A stretch of DNA of 64,000 nucleotides, taken from the NCBI GenBank assembly GCA_963969595.1, contig OZ018411.1, forward strand, positions 21,946,545 to 22,010,544, in the 5' to 3' direction. Positions within the stretch are counted from its first letter, which is position 1; every line of letters starts with the position of its first letter. The notes under the pieces were generated by a model. That model was not told the DNA's origin. It saw only the letters and a list, made by a program, of their open reading frames with translations, and did not search any database. The DNA comes from Neckera pumila (taxonomy: Eukaryota > Streptophyta > Bryopsida > Hypnales > Neckeraceae). The position numbers and the translations under genes are program-made. This document shows, piece by piece, positions 37,090 to 48,830 of this stretch.

Positions 37090-38530
37090 GTTATGTTTCT
37101 TTTCATACAGAGCAATGCTTGTTTTGATCAATATTTCAAATGACTGTGAACTCTTGATTATGCGTGGTTTTGGTTTCAGATGGTGGCGAGGAATGTTTTT
37201 GTTGCAACAACATGCAGCTCCCAGATGTCTCTTGGGCCTGAGAGACCAATTCTCAGGCCCCGGAAGAGGATTTTTTTCTTGTTACTAGATACTTTTATCC
37301 AAAACTACCGAAACTTTGTTGCTGCTGGTTTTTGCCAATACATTAGGACATTCATACTTTGTAAACTTGATTCTAGTGATAATGATCCCTAGATGAATGA
37401 TTTAAGATTGAATTGATTTTGATCTCGGTTACATTTTGTTTCCTTCAAAGAGATTATCATATATTATAACTTGGCAGTTGAATGCAATTCTTTCTTTTGC
37501 GTTGTCCGGAATAACTGGACAGTGGCGAGGTAGTTTTTGATGCATCAAGTGACAGATCCCAAAGTCCTCTCGGGCCCAAGAGACCAATTCTTGGGTCCCG
37601 AGAGAGGGTGTTTTTGTTTGTTAAATGATATAAAGAATCGAAATCCCAATGCTACTTCCAGTGATCATCCTCACTGTAGAATTTTTTTGATTGTATCGAT
37701 TTTGATTGCGGTTATGATTCTTTTCGTACAAAGCAATGCTTGTCTTGATCAATATTCCAAATGACTGTAAACTCTTGATTTTGTGTAGTTTTGGTTTGCG
37801 GATGGTGGCGAGGAATGTTTTTGTTGCAATAGCATAGAGCTCCCGGATGTCTCTTGGGCTCCAGAGACCAATTCTCGAGCCCTGAGAGAGGATTTTTTTA
37901 GTAATACTGGATACTCTTAACCAAAAAAAAAAGAAACTACCGAAACTTTGCTGCTGCTGTTAAAAGCCAATACATCAGAACAATCACATTACGTAGACTT
38001 GATTCTAGTGATAACAATCCCCGGATGAATGTTTTACGATTGTTTTGATTTTGATCTCAATTACATTTTGTTTTCTTCAAAGAGATTATCATATTATAAA
38101 ACTTTGCAGTTTAATGCAATTTCTTTCTCTTGCGTTGTCTTGAATAATTGGACAATGGCAAGGTAGTTTTTGTTGCATCAGGTGACAGATCCCAAAGTCC
38201 TCTCAGGCCCGAGAGACCAATTCTCGGGGCCTGGGAGAGGGTGTTTTTGTTTGTTAAATGATATAAAGAACCAAAATCCCAATGCTGCTTCCAGTGATCA
38301 TCCTCCCCGATAAATTTCTATGACTGTATTGATTTTGGTCGCAGTTATGTTTTGTTTCCTATAGAGTGATGCTTGTATTGATCAAAACTCCAGATGACTA
38401 TCTATTCTTGATTTTGCGTGATTCTGGTTTTCAAATGGTGGTGGGGAATGTTTTGATGCAACAACGTGCAGCTTCTAGAGTCCTCTCGGGCCCAAGAGAC
38501 CAATTCTTGGGTCCCGAGAGAGGGTCTTAA
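37090..38530 (+). repeat. 630-bp higher-order repeat (two and a part copies), each with two hairpins
   Basis: About 37090-37711, 37712-38345 and 38346-38530 align: gatggtggcgaggaatgttt, gagcaatgcttgt..tgatcaa and gatgataaagaa-type blocks recur in order. Within each unit the two halves are themselves weakly alike (gattttgatctcggttac and gattttgattgcggttat), pointing to a 315-bp monomer that doubled and then amplified. Confidence 0.8.
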
Positions 38531-40050
38531 TTTTCATTTAAGGGGTCAGACTTCGAAATCACAGTGACTGATTACAACAAGTCAACCAAATTAATCAAAA
38601 TTAATTCAATTGATTTCTCTCTTCAGAACAAGATGCATCAGATTGTCTAAATCTCTGTTGGTTATTATTCCCGTTATTATTTCCATGTGGGAGCTGTTCC
38701 ATTTGAACAATGTTTCTTATTAATGGTGGAAGTAATTGCCAAACCTGGCTTGTTTTGGATGATACTGCGTTAGAAGAGGTCAATCTTGTTGCTCCAATCA
38801 AGCAACCCAAGAGGTCTCTTGGGCCCAAGAGACCAATTCTTGGGACCCGGGAGAGGGAATCCTAACACTGCCAAATGTTGTTCTTCATGGAGGCTATCCG
38901 TTTCTTTGAAAACGAATTTCATCTTCTTGTTCTCAGATTTGCTTGACTCTCTTTATATGTAACTATTGTCCTTGAACCAGTTAGTGCTTCACTACATCAA
39001 TTTGATACGGATGTCTTCTCTGTCTCTCCAAAATCTATTTTACTCCGACCATGTTCATAAATTATTATCCGAGATCGTCAACTGCTAAGGCGGTGATGGC
39101 TGAACTAGCTACTCTCTGGGCACCAGCTGATAGGTCTCTCAAGCCCGAGACACCAATTCTCAGGTCCCAAGAGAGAGAACACACTCTCCTGACATGCTAC
39201 TAAAGGTCATCGTTTGTGTATTAGAATTGGAAATTGTCCACACGACCTATACCTCAATCACTCTCTTGTATTTATTCTGCTTGTAGGCTCCAAGGTGAAC
39301 ATTCACGAAACAAGAACGATCCAGTTACATTGTCATATCAATCCGCTAATTTCTCCTGTATTGTTTTAGATTCCAAAGATTAGCAGTGAACTCCTTGTTG
39401 ATGAGGGTGTTGGATAATTTGGCGTGTTGCTACAATGGATGAAATTGTCTCTCTAGCCCGAGAGACCAATTCACGGGTCCGTGGGGAGGGATTTTCAACT
39501 GAGGAAATGCTTTAATTTACCGCAATTAGTGCACTCTCAATGTAGATATTTATCTCTATTTTGAAGTTGAATTGACACGCATAATAAGTATATTCATAGC
39601 TAGGATCAGTTGGTGCTGTTTTGAATCATTTCGATAAAGTTGCCTTTTCAGATATTATTGTTTCCAGCCCATGTCAAGTGATGTCGCGGTTGACTTCTGA
39701 CTTTCTATTTGGGATTGTTGAGTGCTCTGATAGTGATAGATGCTCCAGCTGCGATAGCCAGATTCTCTTTTGAGCCCGGGAGACAATTTTTGGGGTTCCC
39801 AGAGAAGAGAACATAGTACCAAAAGTTCACAATTGATAGTAAACAGTCTGGGATTGTATCGGTAACGTCGGGTGGGAGAAGCTGGAAATGACCTTGCCGG
39901 TAGGTACTTTGGATAAAAGAGTTTAGTTCTTTGGTCATAGGAAAGGGATATAATCCTGGTTGCCGCATGAAGGAATGCTTGTTGTTTGTTGTTGTACTGA
40001 GGGTTATGCTTCTGGGCCCTAGAGACCAATTCTCAAGATTGGCAAGAGAG
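37090..40050 (+). repeat. Array of ten spaced 44-bp hairpins, period about 315 bp
   Basis: Hairpins lie at 37226, 37564, 37849, 38197, 38480, 38814, 39133, 39447, 39764 and 40009 (starts; each about 44 bp). Steps are 338, 285, 348, 283, 334, 319, 314, 317 and 245. The typical copy has left arm TCTCGGGCCCAAGA, loop GACCAAT and right arm TCTTGGGTCCCGAGA, a 14-bp stem with one bulged base. All ten have the loop on the plus strand. Inner stem bases change on both arms together: CCTGAGA/TCTCAGG (first), CCCAAGA/TCTTGGG (second, fifth, sixth), CCCGAGA/TCTCGGG (fourth). Between copies the DNA is AT-rich and, after 38530, not obviously repeated. No coding is seen in the array. Confidence 0.85.
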
Positions 40051-42793
40051 TCTCCATTCATAACTATTCACTGATACAATATCCATTTAGGAACTTCTTC
40101 AGTTAATGCACAAGGGGATCTTATCACCAAGTCGATAGTCATGCTTTCGATCGTTTTCGATCATCCTTTCAGGATTTCTATCCGTTGGCTAATCTGTCGA
40201 TATCTTGAATAGGGACAGGGTGTCAGTAGGCAACCTAATTGTCCCCCAACACAAGGTGTAGTGGAGATTCTTGAAGACAATACTCCATCTGGGGCCATGC
40301 CGACAGTTGCTACAGACCTCCCTGTCCATCCACTTAGGGTAAGTCTTGTGGGATCCGTCATTTGTTTCATTGTTAGATGTCACTTTCGCTCTCTATCTAT
40401 ATTCGTCAAGAGAGGATTTTCTAGTTCTAAGTGTTCTACAAATTCTTGCCTCCATACAGAATAATGTGGAGTCCGATTCGATGGCAAACCATTCTGGGAC
40501 AACTTTGACAACAATGGAAGTTACCAAACTCCAATCGGAAGTTGGCACTAATGTGGAGATGGACGAGATATTTGAAGACCAACTTCTCGGAATTCACGAG
40601 GATTTCATGGAAGACGACATCCGGAGGACCCAGACCTTGGACACTATTTCAATCCTCCAAGGTCTTCGATTAACTTCTAACGAGTTTTCTAGGATGAAAA
40701 TTCCACTATGCAGGATGGTGCCTATGCCAATTGTTCAAACGATACTCACCTGTGACCTCACTATGCTAGAGAATCAATTCACTCGAGGATACGAGGAGGG
40801 AGCTCGTGTCTTTTATGTATCAATTTGTGATGAGGCTAGACGGACTACAGTATTCTCTGATGCTGAGAAACTTGGGATCAATTTGGAATTCAGCAAATGA
40901 CGAGTTCAACAAGTATCTGGTGTTCCAGCCTGCATTGAAGCACTTGGTCGATTTTAAACTATATGTCTGCGACGGAAATCACAAACGCATAGCTTGGATG
41001 AATCATATCAAGCGGCTTCATTTGATGGAATGAGATTGGTATATTGCTGTGGATTCCATCATTTTGGACACGTGGAATCGAATTGGAGTGGCAATGCAAG
41101 CCATGCACGACATAAACAAGTATGATTTTGGAACATTCCATTTGTTGTCTTCTCCAATGTGTTTCTAGTTTTTTGATTGAATCCCGTCCTCACTAGCATG
41201 TGCTTTAATAACGCTCAAGCTATTTCGAATGATATGTGTATGGCAGGCACACCAAGAACTATCACGTCAAGATAAACCTGGTGCACACCCTCTATTGAAT
41301 TCAAAAATACGGTGTTATGGAAATTGACAAGTTCAAAGAGCTTCTTAGCCCCAAAGAGGTTAAGACCTGCTTGCAGATGACAAGAACCAAGTGGTACACT
41401 ATGCCCCTTGAGGTGTTCACGTCTTTCATCTTCAAGGTATATTGCTTAACCTTTATCAGTTCATGGCCTTCATTGAATTGATGATTGAATCTATGAATCT
41501 ATTCTTAGCTAATTCCATGATACACCTTGGATATCAGCAAGAAATTTCTGCAGCTGCTGATCATACAGTTTGTAAGTATAACGAAGATACGCCTGCCGCC
41601 AAAGTTACAAAGGAAGGAGTAGCCAATGCAATGAAGACTTCTATCAAAGATTCCACGAGACTGTTGCATCAAAAATTGTCAAAAATTGTGTCAGTAGCCG
41701 CCCCAAGTCTAGGCCCGGAGTGGCTACAAGAGGTGAGTACCATATTCTATTCAACCATTGCAATTACTCAATTGTCCATGTAAATTGTTCTCTCATCTAT
41801 ATTTGTTTCTTTACTACAGATTGAGAGGCACTGGAACCTTTTGGCAATGACAGAGTTGACACTGGAGAAGTTGAATATGATTTCAACATCCAATGTCAGT
41901 CCCGCACACAAGATTAAATGACTGAAGTGGATGAATTCTTCCAATCCGACTCAGGAAGCCAGGCGATTTCCTCCTCGTCTAGTTAACAAGGATAGACTGT
42001 TGACATTCCTTGCAAAGGCATGTTGGTATGCCGGGGTACGTATTACTATAATAAGACATTCTATATATTTCAGCTTCATGAGTTTACATTCTACATACAT
42101 TGTTGCGTTTGCCTTTCACTCCTAGCATTGGTAGACTAGTACAAGCTAACATTTCATCCACCATTTGCATGCCAATTTCCCTGTAGCTAGAGGAGGCAGC
42201 CACGGAGATGTTCGATAGCATCAGCCATTCGGATAACATTCCAATTGACATGTCCGTTCAAACGGAGCCGCAAACACTTCACGAATACATTGAGTGTTGG
42301 AGAATGAAGCTGTGGGACATGGCGTACACAGGTAGCTTTAAGGGGTCGGACTCCTTCAAGAAGTCTGAGTCATTCAAGGACTTTAGAGGGGCCATGTTGG
42401 CTATGAAGCGGTTCATATACAGGTATTGTGGGATCTGCGTGAATTTGACTGCAATCAACAGTAGTTGATAGTCCTAGTGTTTGTTTACTATAGGACTTTT
42501 TCCATACTTTGCATTGTATATATTCTTTCGTGGTTCTGAACTTCATTTCGTTTTCTGTTGTTTGTATTGGTCATCTGTTGATTTAATTTGCAATTTCTGG
42601 AACTTGTCATGGTTGCATGAAGTGGTCCGTCGACCCCTGTGAATCAATTTCTAATCCTCAAGAGAATACCCATTGCCTTATGTGTTTGATAACCGGGATC
42701 ATGATTAGCCACTTCTCTCCCCATTGTCTCCCAATTTTTTGGCAAGAATCTTAGGACCTCTTTCCAATTTCAGATTGGCAGCCAACTAATGCA

Positions 42794-42837
42794 GGTCCTC
42801 TCAGGCCCAAAGGACAATTTCTAGGGATTGGAGAGAC
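42794..42837 (+). repeat. Hairpin copy 11, in intron 6 of the ParB/methyltransferase-like gene
   Basis: GTCCTCTCAGGCCCAAAG, then GACAATT and TCTAGGGATTGGAGAGA, form a diverged version of the array hairpin in the same orientation. It is 2.8 kb from copy 10. Confidence 0.7.
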
Positions 42838-42955
42838 ACTTTCATCTCCATTTTGTTCATTTCTAGTTTGTTTGAATCTGTGGTGCATGCAAGCAAGTGT
42901 TTAGGATCTAGAGCCACCTATGCCATGGTTGTTGCATCAGTCAAGAAGTCCAAAT

Positions 42956-42999
42956 GTCCTCTTGGGCCCAAGAGAATAATTCTTGGGCTTATAGAGAGG
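42956..42999 (+). repeat. Hairpin copy 12, in intron 6
   Basis: GTCCTCTTGGGCCCAAGAGA, then ATAAT and TCTTGGGCTTATAGAGAGG, is another copy with fully paired CCCAAGA/TCTTGGG inner arms. The loop has changed. It is 162 bp after copy 11. Confidence 0.75.
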
Positions 43000-45399
43000 G
43001 CCTGTACCATCATTCTATTATTTTGTTGGACGACATAAACAAGTAGCCATGTCATAAATTCAATGTCCATCTTTGTTTTGATCCTTGTTGTGAGTCTGGT
43101 TTTATATATTTGGTTGAAGGTCATGACTGAAACATTGATTCAAAAATATTGTTTTTCAGGTTCTAGATTGAAATTTGACTCTTTTGTCTGCTAGTTAAAT
43201 TCCCAGGTCTTGGTGGAGCTTCCATTCTTCATTTTTTCCTCTATAATCTGATTGGATACAACACTCTTCAACTTGCTTTTAATGCAGGTATTTCAAGTTC
43301 GAGTTGTACACAAAGAAAGCCATTCAAAAGATGCACCTGCCCCCATTTCTGACTACCTGGTTAGATAGGACCTCCCCAAATTGCATGTTCTCTGCCTCGC
43401 AGATTAAAAATTGGACCACACCGCATTTACAAGCATGCCCATGGTACCTCGAGTGTGTTTTTGGAACCACGCCACCAGAGGAGTAGACTCTCTTCAACAC
43501 AATTCAATCCGCCGCACCCAAAGAGCCAGAGTTTGACAAGTTTGCTGGACTAAATCCAGAGGCTAGAGCTAAGGCTGTTGCGTGAAGGGGGGCAGCCGAC
43601 AAGAAAAAGGAGGGGAGATGGGAAGATGCAAAGAAGAAAATGGAAGAAACCAAGAAGAAGCGGATGGCATCTAAAGCTGAGAAGGAGGAGGAGAAGGCCA
43701 AGAAGAAGGGCACAAAGAGGAAGGCTGAGATACCTATTCATGAACCTCAGACAAGCGCAGCGGACATGAAAGACACATCTTCTGGTTTCTCCCTCCCTTA
43801 GGAGCGCTTAGTACATGGGCTTACACCTACATTGATGAACTTGGCACCTGTAGCTGACATTGACGAATGCATCCTCAACTTGTCCTTGGGTAATTTGCCC
43901 AATAATTCAAAAGTCATGGCTGATGTGGAGGCCTTCTTAGAAATGGTAAGAAATTCTATTGATCTGGCCTCCGTATTTATGAATTCCTGGTTTATGATAT
44001 CACACATGATCTCAGTCAATAACTATACAAATGGTTGAATCAAATTTGATTTCAATTTGATGTCTCATACAGCATGCCTGTGATAAGGACCGATCTTTCA
44101 AAGGGAAAATGATCGCAAAGTCAACGGTGGACCTCATCATTGTAGATGTTTCCGAAGGACTCCATGTGCCTTTGAATTCGGCTCCATCAGAACCAATTCC
44201 GAAGTGGAATGACTTCAATCCCACTGAGTACCTGCAGCCCGTGTTTGACTTCGCTCAAGAGTACCTTCATGACGGCGCGTCCCTGCTGGTGATGTATCCC
44301 TTCCAATCTCGCAGAATACAAATTCAGACTCCTTGTCACTTGGACTGGCATGAATCATCTCCATTTGACTAAACCAGCAAATCCAACAAAGACAATAACA
44401 AGCACTCTACCCCACTTAAGTTTCCATTTAATTATCACCTGTACTATAGTGACAATGTTAACTCATTTGTATTGCAGACTATGCACTTCACCATTGCTCT
44501 TGTGGTCAAGGAATCTGGACCTAAGACCGATCTGGAATTTCCTTTCCAATTTGTTGCATCCCATCAAGCGGTGGGTGTCACGGTGGGTTGAGACGACATT
44601 TTGCAGAACTTCTGCAATAAAGAAGACGTGAGCATGAATGGGCAAAAACCATGGCATGGTCCCCAAGAGAAGGCTTGGGAGTTCATGCAGATGCTTGTGG
44701 AAGGGCTCACTCAACCAAGAGACGTTGTAGTGGACTGCACAGCGTCTACAGGTATTGTGTGCTTGCCATTTCACTATTTTCACGATGTTTGATTACATGC
44801 TTGAACTTGATCATGTATCTTATGCAGTGTTCTTTTTGTTTGTTTTGTATATTTTCAGGTTCAAGCATTCAAGCTTGCCGTGCTGCTCGTCATTATATTT
44901 TAGCCTTTGAGGAGGACAAAGCTATATTTGATGCCCTTATTGCTCCCGTCATGCATGCATCAATCGTTCCGCGTCTTGAACCATCAATCCCTGAAGTTGC
45001 AACTGAAGACTTGGATGAAGAAGAAGTACCAATCCAATGTATTGTGAAGACCAACCGATTCAGTAAGTAAGTTTCCCTTTATGATCTTCCTTTGATGGTA
45101 TACAATGAACATGAAATTCATGTGATCTAATATGTGATTAATTGGTGTGTAGGCAAATCCAAGAAGTGACCAAAGTCACACAAGTTCTGTTTTTTGCTAG
45201 AGCTGGATTTTTCCCAAGCCCACCAAAATCATTTTAGCTCTTTGTATACGTAGATGCAGTGGCTAGGGATTTGGTTGCCTTAAACCCTAGACCAGCTCCT
45301 AGAGCAGGTTTGGTACATCCTCGTGTTCTAAAGTATGTGGATGACTGTGCTATAGATTCAGACTTGACGGCAGCAGACAATGAGGATAGTTCGTCATGA

Positions 45400-46284
45400 A
45401 CCCAATGTGTTTGTAGTACTACCGTGCTTTACTATGACTATTTTCAGTACATTTTCATGATTGCCATGCAGATGCTAAATTATGTTATTTGTATTTGAAC
45501 TATCTGTATTCTTGACTTGGATGATGCAATCTTAGTAATGGATTTTTTCCTTGGGCATGCTTTGTATCTGAATGTTTATGTACCTTCCTCATAATAGTAT
45601 TGCTTCCACATGAGCTTCCTTTCAGACACTTTGCTTTTCACGAGCAAATTTATAAAAACATGATTTTCCTTTTGATGAAGAGTATATCACCATTTTCTCC
45701 CTGTGCCTGCTTACATGGAGTGGACCATAGATTGTCCCCAAATCTATCCATAAGCATTCATTAATTTGCCCTAACATTTTCATATTCCAACTGTAAAATT
45801 GCATTTGAGTCATAAACATTACATAGTACCACCTAAGCTTTTATTTATTTATTTAATATTCATGAGTTTCACTCACTAATACGTCAAAAAATACTATTTG
45901 AAGGAAGAGTTCCCCACCAACGCTAAATTCCTTATTTTTACGGTCCTAAATCCCAATGCCTATGCTAAATTCCTTATTTTGACGGTTTTAGGTGCCTCTT
46001 CAGTTGTGGCCGAGTCTTCTTATTTACGCCAATGGTCTCTTCAACATGCACCAAATACTGATAATGTTGTCTTGGATATAGATTTCCAATTCATAGTACT
46101 ACATATCATCTTGGAAGTGGCTTTTGAAGAGGGGAACCTATCTTGGATGCCAAATGTCATTTCATTCTTAGGATATAATGCCACGTGGTGCATCCTTCTA
46201 AGGGTTTTATGCCGCGTGTCATGTTGTTCTAGCTTTTCAAGAGGACTAGGCAATCTGTGACAACCTTATTGCTCCATGCCACAT
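45400..46284. other. 3' flank of the decayed gene
   Basis: No gene is supported. A 42-bp direct repeat (gctaaattccttattttTAC) starts at 45922 and 45964. Confidence 0.5.
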
Positions 46285-46375
46285 ATCGGGCATTCCTGTC
46301 GGTTTCAGAGGATGAGGCTATCTTTGACGCCCTTATGACTTATAGCATGCATGTAGTTGTCATATTGTTTGTGTT
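46285..46375 (+). pseudogene. Relic of a second copy of exon 10 of the methyltransferase-like gene
   Basis: GAGGCTATCTTTGACGCCCT and then GCATGCATG match exon 10 (AAAGCTATATTTGATGCCCT with CATGCATG) at about two bases in three over 80 bp. Translation gives EDEAIFDAL, matching EDKAIFDAL. Other exons of this copy were not found, so it is a small remnant of a tandem duplicate. Confidence 0.6.
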
Positions 46376-47477
46376 GTAGTACTTGGGTCTTAGATATCTC
46401 ATAGTGGGGATTTTGCTTCAAAACCCCACTTCTATTGACGTATTGTTGGTACATGTATAGTAATTTGAGTGCCTCTAGTTGATAGCACTCTCGGAGAGTT
46501 CATTTTACATTGGTTTCAAGGACTGTCTCTTCTACTCATCCGCAATGTTCAATATCATCTCTGCTTAGTTGTTTTTTCTCCTCATGAGTACTACAATCAT
46601 TATCCAACCCGCTCAACACCTTACTGACATTCATCGTGCATTTTCTTCAGCCAAATGACAAACTCCTCGATTAATAATTTTGAATTTGTGAATTGTTTCC
46701 TCTCTTGACCACCAGAACACGCGCTTGTGAGATTCTGGTCCATTGAACATGCAATTCATTATGTTTTTGGTTTTAGTGGATGAGTTTGTCGTCTGCTGCA
46801 AGGGATGCACGATGAAGGTCAAGAAGATGGTGAGCTAGTGGGCATATAATGATAATGCAGAGAATAATGATTCTTTAAGATTGAACGCAATAGTTTTGCC
46901 AGAATTTCATTAAGTCACTATGACAGAAAGTAGAGGTGTAACAGCCTTACCGTCAGCCTAAAGATTGTCATTGTACTAAACACAACATTGATGCACAAAC
47001 CGCAAAAGACGACCATACTCCAAAACCGAATTCCTCAAACCATTAGCTTTATTTCAGGCTACATTAACAATGCACATCCAATTTCTTACAAATTTCAATG
47101 TTCTCACTGTGTTGATTTAGTTCAATTTTGTTTGCTTGTCTCACCCTCTTATGGATGAAGTAGTACTCGGATGGTTCTCTTATGTCATGGCCAAAGTCTC
47201 CTCTTGTAGCACCAAAACATCACCCATCTCATATTTTGTCCTTACAAGTTGCAGTGTCAAAATTGATTGTGAATTTGAAAATGTGTCCTAATTCCTAAAT
47301 GCACGGTTGTAGGAACTCTCCACGGTCATACAAGCAAATTAACTCCTTGTAAACGGGCTCTGAAGAAAAGTTGCTATTTAATATTTTTTGGGGGAATCCT
47401 TCCTCTTTCATGTCCTCTCTCTCTTTTCATTCAATTATGCCCATTTTCACCTACTTTCATCAAAACCGCTCAAGCAA
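46376..47477. other. Intergenic, nothing recognised
   Basis: AT-rich DNA without a supportable gene or element. Confidence 0.5.
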
Positions 47478-47479
47478 GT

Positions 47480-47780
47480 TTCATCCATTTTTTGAATGAC
47501 TTCCATCCATTTTCAAAAATACATTCATCCATTTTTTGAATGACTTCCATCCATTTTTAAAAACACATTCATCCATTACTCTCACAACTTTCATCCATTT
47601 CCTCCATCCATTTTCAACAATTTTTTTTCCAGACTTTCATCCTACTCCTCCATCTACTTTTCTTTATTTCTTCAACCCAATTTCTAGATTTTATTCTAGA
47701 AAAAATTGCCCACATTTCCATCAACTTCCATCCAATTTTTCATCAATTTTTCTCTCTTTTTTTTTATTCCAAATTTCAAA
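47480..47780 (+). repeat. Pyrimidine-rich CATCCATT tandem repeats
   Basis: A 45-bp unit, tcatccattttttgaatgac followed by ttccatccatttt, starts at 47480 and 47525, then CATCCATT words continue in a C/T-rich tract. An open frame across it (Pro/Ser/Phe-rich) is a product of composition. Confidence 0.75.
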
Positions 47781-47847
47781 CACTCCCCGCTCACCAATCT
47801 CCCCTTCCCGCTCACCGCTCACTGCTCCATGCTCACATGCCAGCATT

Positions 47848-48830
47848 CCCCATTCTAAAGACATGATTCAAAGAGCCAAAATTGTGATATTCAAGCATAC
47901 CAAGTTCTTAAATACCAAGACAAAAACAATTGAGCGGGTTTTAAAACCGAACAAAAGAACAACTAGAAAAGTGCTCGTCTCTTGAAATTTCACCAATGTT
48001 CCCAATGAGGTAACTCAAACCCGCAAATTTCGGAGCAAGAATGTTTCAGCCCTCACCGCAAATCAGTGGTCTCTAAATAATGATTTTGAATGAAACAAAT
48101 CACAATGGAGTATTTTTTGGTTCCAACTGTGAAAATGGGCCAGGATTCAAATGCAAATCAAAGAAAGAATCTTGTACTTTTCTTAGTTTATCTGTAGAAT
48201 CTTTAACACGTTAGTGATTATATTCTTGCATTGCTTGGTACAGATAATACTAATCCGTAAAGGTTCATAATTCTGTTTCATCAGAAAAAAACTTCAAAAC
48301 TGCCTTTTGTAGCACAAAGGACTCGAATGCAAAAAAAGCACTACTCGTTTTGTATACTGAGTCGTAAGATCTTATACAAGACAATGTGTGAAAAAAATTT
48401 CCTACAAATTGGCCATGTTCTGTAGATTGTAAGATATTAATGTTCAAAGTGAAAAGAAAAGAAAAATTTTCGTACTGGCCATATCTCTTGTCTTCACCAA
48501 TCTCACAGAGTTATAGATTGATCTGCACCAAACCAAACCAAATGATGCTCCAATATGGGCGAGAAACGGAATTGAACAGGAACTACAAACCGAACCAACT
48601 TCTGGATCACTCGCATCCTTCGTTCCGGAGATTCCGTACCGACAACTTCCGGGAGGAATGTCGATCGTTAATTGTACGTCGTGTGGAGGAATAAAGTGAA
48701 GCCTTAGGGGCTGCGAACAACGTGACGGATAAATGAAGAGCTTGAGTGAAATAGGACACACATCCAATCCCCAAGGCTAATTCCAACCGCTCCAGTGCTT
48801 CACACATTGCTACATCAAGGTGATGCATGA
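47848..48830. repeat. Segmental duplication, copy 2 (no LINE, ankyrin gene body deleted)
   Basis: 47848-48130 matches 28127-28441; 48130-48472 matches 28900-29235; 48473-48830 matches 31083-31410. The last part begins at the ankyrin start codon (minus ATGGCCAG at about 48486) and runs into its upstream region. The deleted part corresponds to about 1.84 kb, including all the coding sequence after the first few codons. Confidence 0.72.

Larger units (their letters stand above)
40219..45399 (+). pseudogene. Decayed 11-exon gene: ParB-like DGNH region fused to a degenerate beta-class DNA amino-methyltransferase core
   Basis: Exons read 40219-40338, 40460-41119, 41247-41436, 41538-41732, 41820-42035, 42187-42422, 43288-43945, 44073-about 44395, 44478-44751, 44859-45066 and 45153-45399, GT-AG with agreeing phases except the donor after exon 8; about 1,100 residues. 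Exon 2 holds VPMPIVQTIL, FYVSICDE and VCDGNHKRIAWMNHI, a layout like ParB/sulfiredoxin-type domains. Exon 7 has a long Lys/Glu-rich, probably coiled stretch. Exon 8 has VDLIIVDVSEG then KWNDFNPTEYLQPVFDFAQE and SLLVMYPF, as in methyltransferase motif IV and following, but with DVSE where DPPY is expected. Exons 9-10 have GPQEKAWEFMQML, VVVDCTASTGSS and ARHYILAFEED, the SAM-binding motif I region. The order IV before I is that of the beta class. Eight in-frame stops lie at 41031, 41296, 41919, 43484, 43583, 43799, 44589 and 45235, with frame changes near 40890 and 44330. The start is uncertain. Function is not known. Confidence 0.7.

Noticed and set aside
37226..40050. A CRISPR-like look to the spaced 44-bp repeats
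   Set aside because: Spacers are about 270 bp, partly repeated, and the setting is an intron-bearing eukaryotic genome without cas genes.
43504..43769. Open frames on both strands rich in Leu/Phe or Arg/Lys
   Set aside because: They are shadows of the Lys/Glu-rich exon 7 of the decayed gene.
41031..45237. Rescue of the stops by U-to-C RNA editing or stop readthrough
   Set aside because: U-to-C editing is known in organelles of hornworts, ferns and lycophytes, not for nuclear genes, and frame changes are present as well. Decay is simpler.
47536..47985. 149-codon frame, Pro/Ser/Phe-rich
   Set aside because: It follows the CATCCATT repeats and pyrimidine tract and then enters the duplicated region; no domain and no sign of selection.
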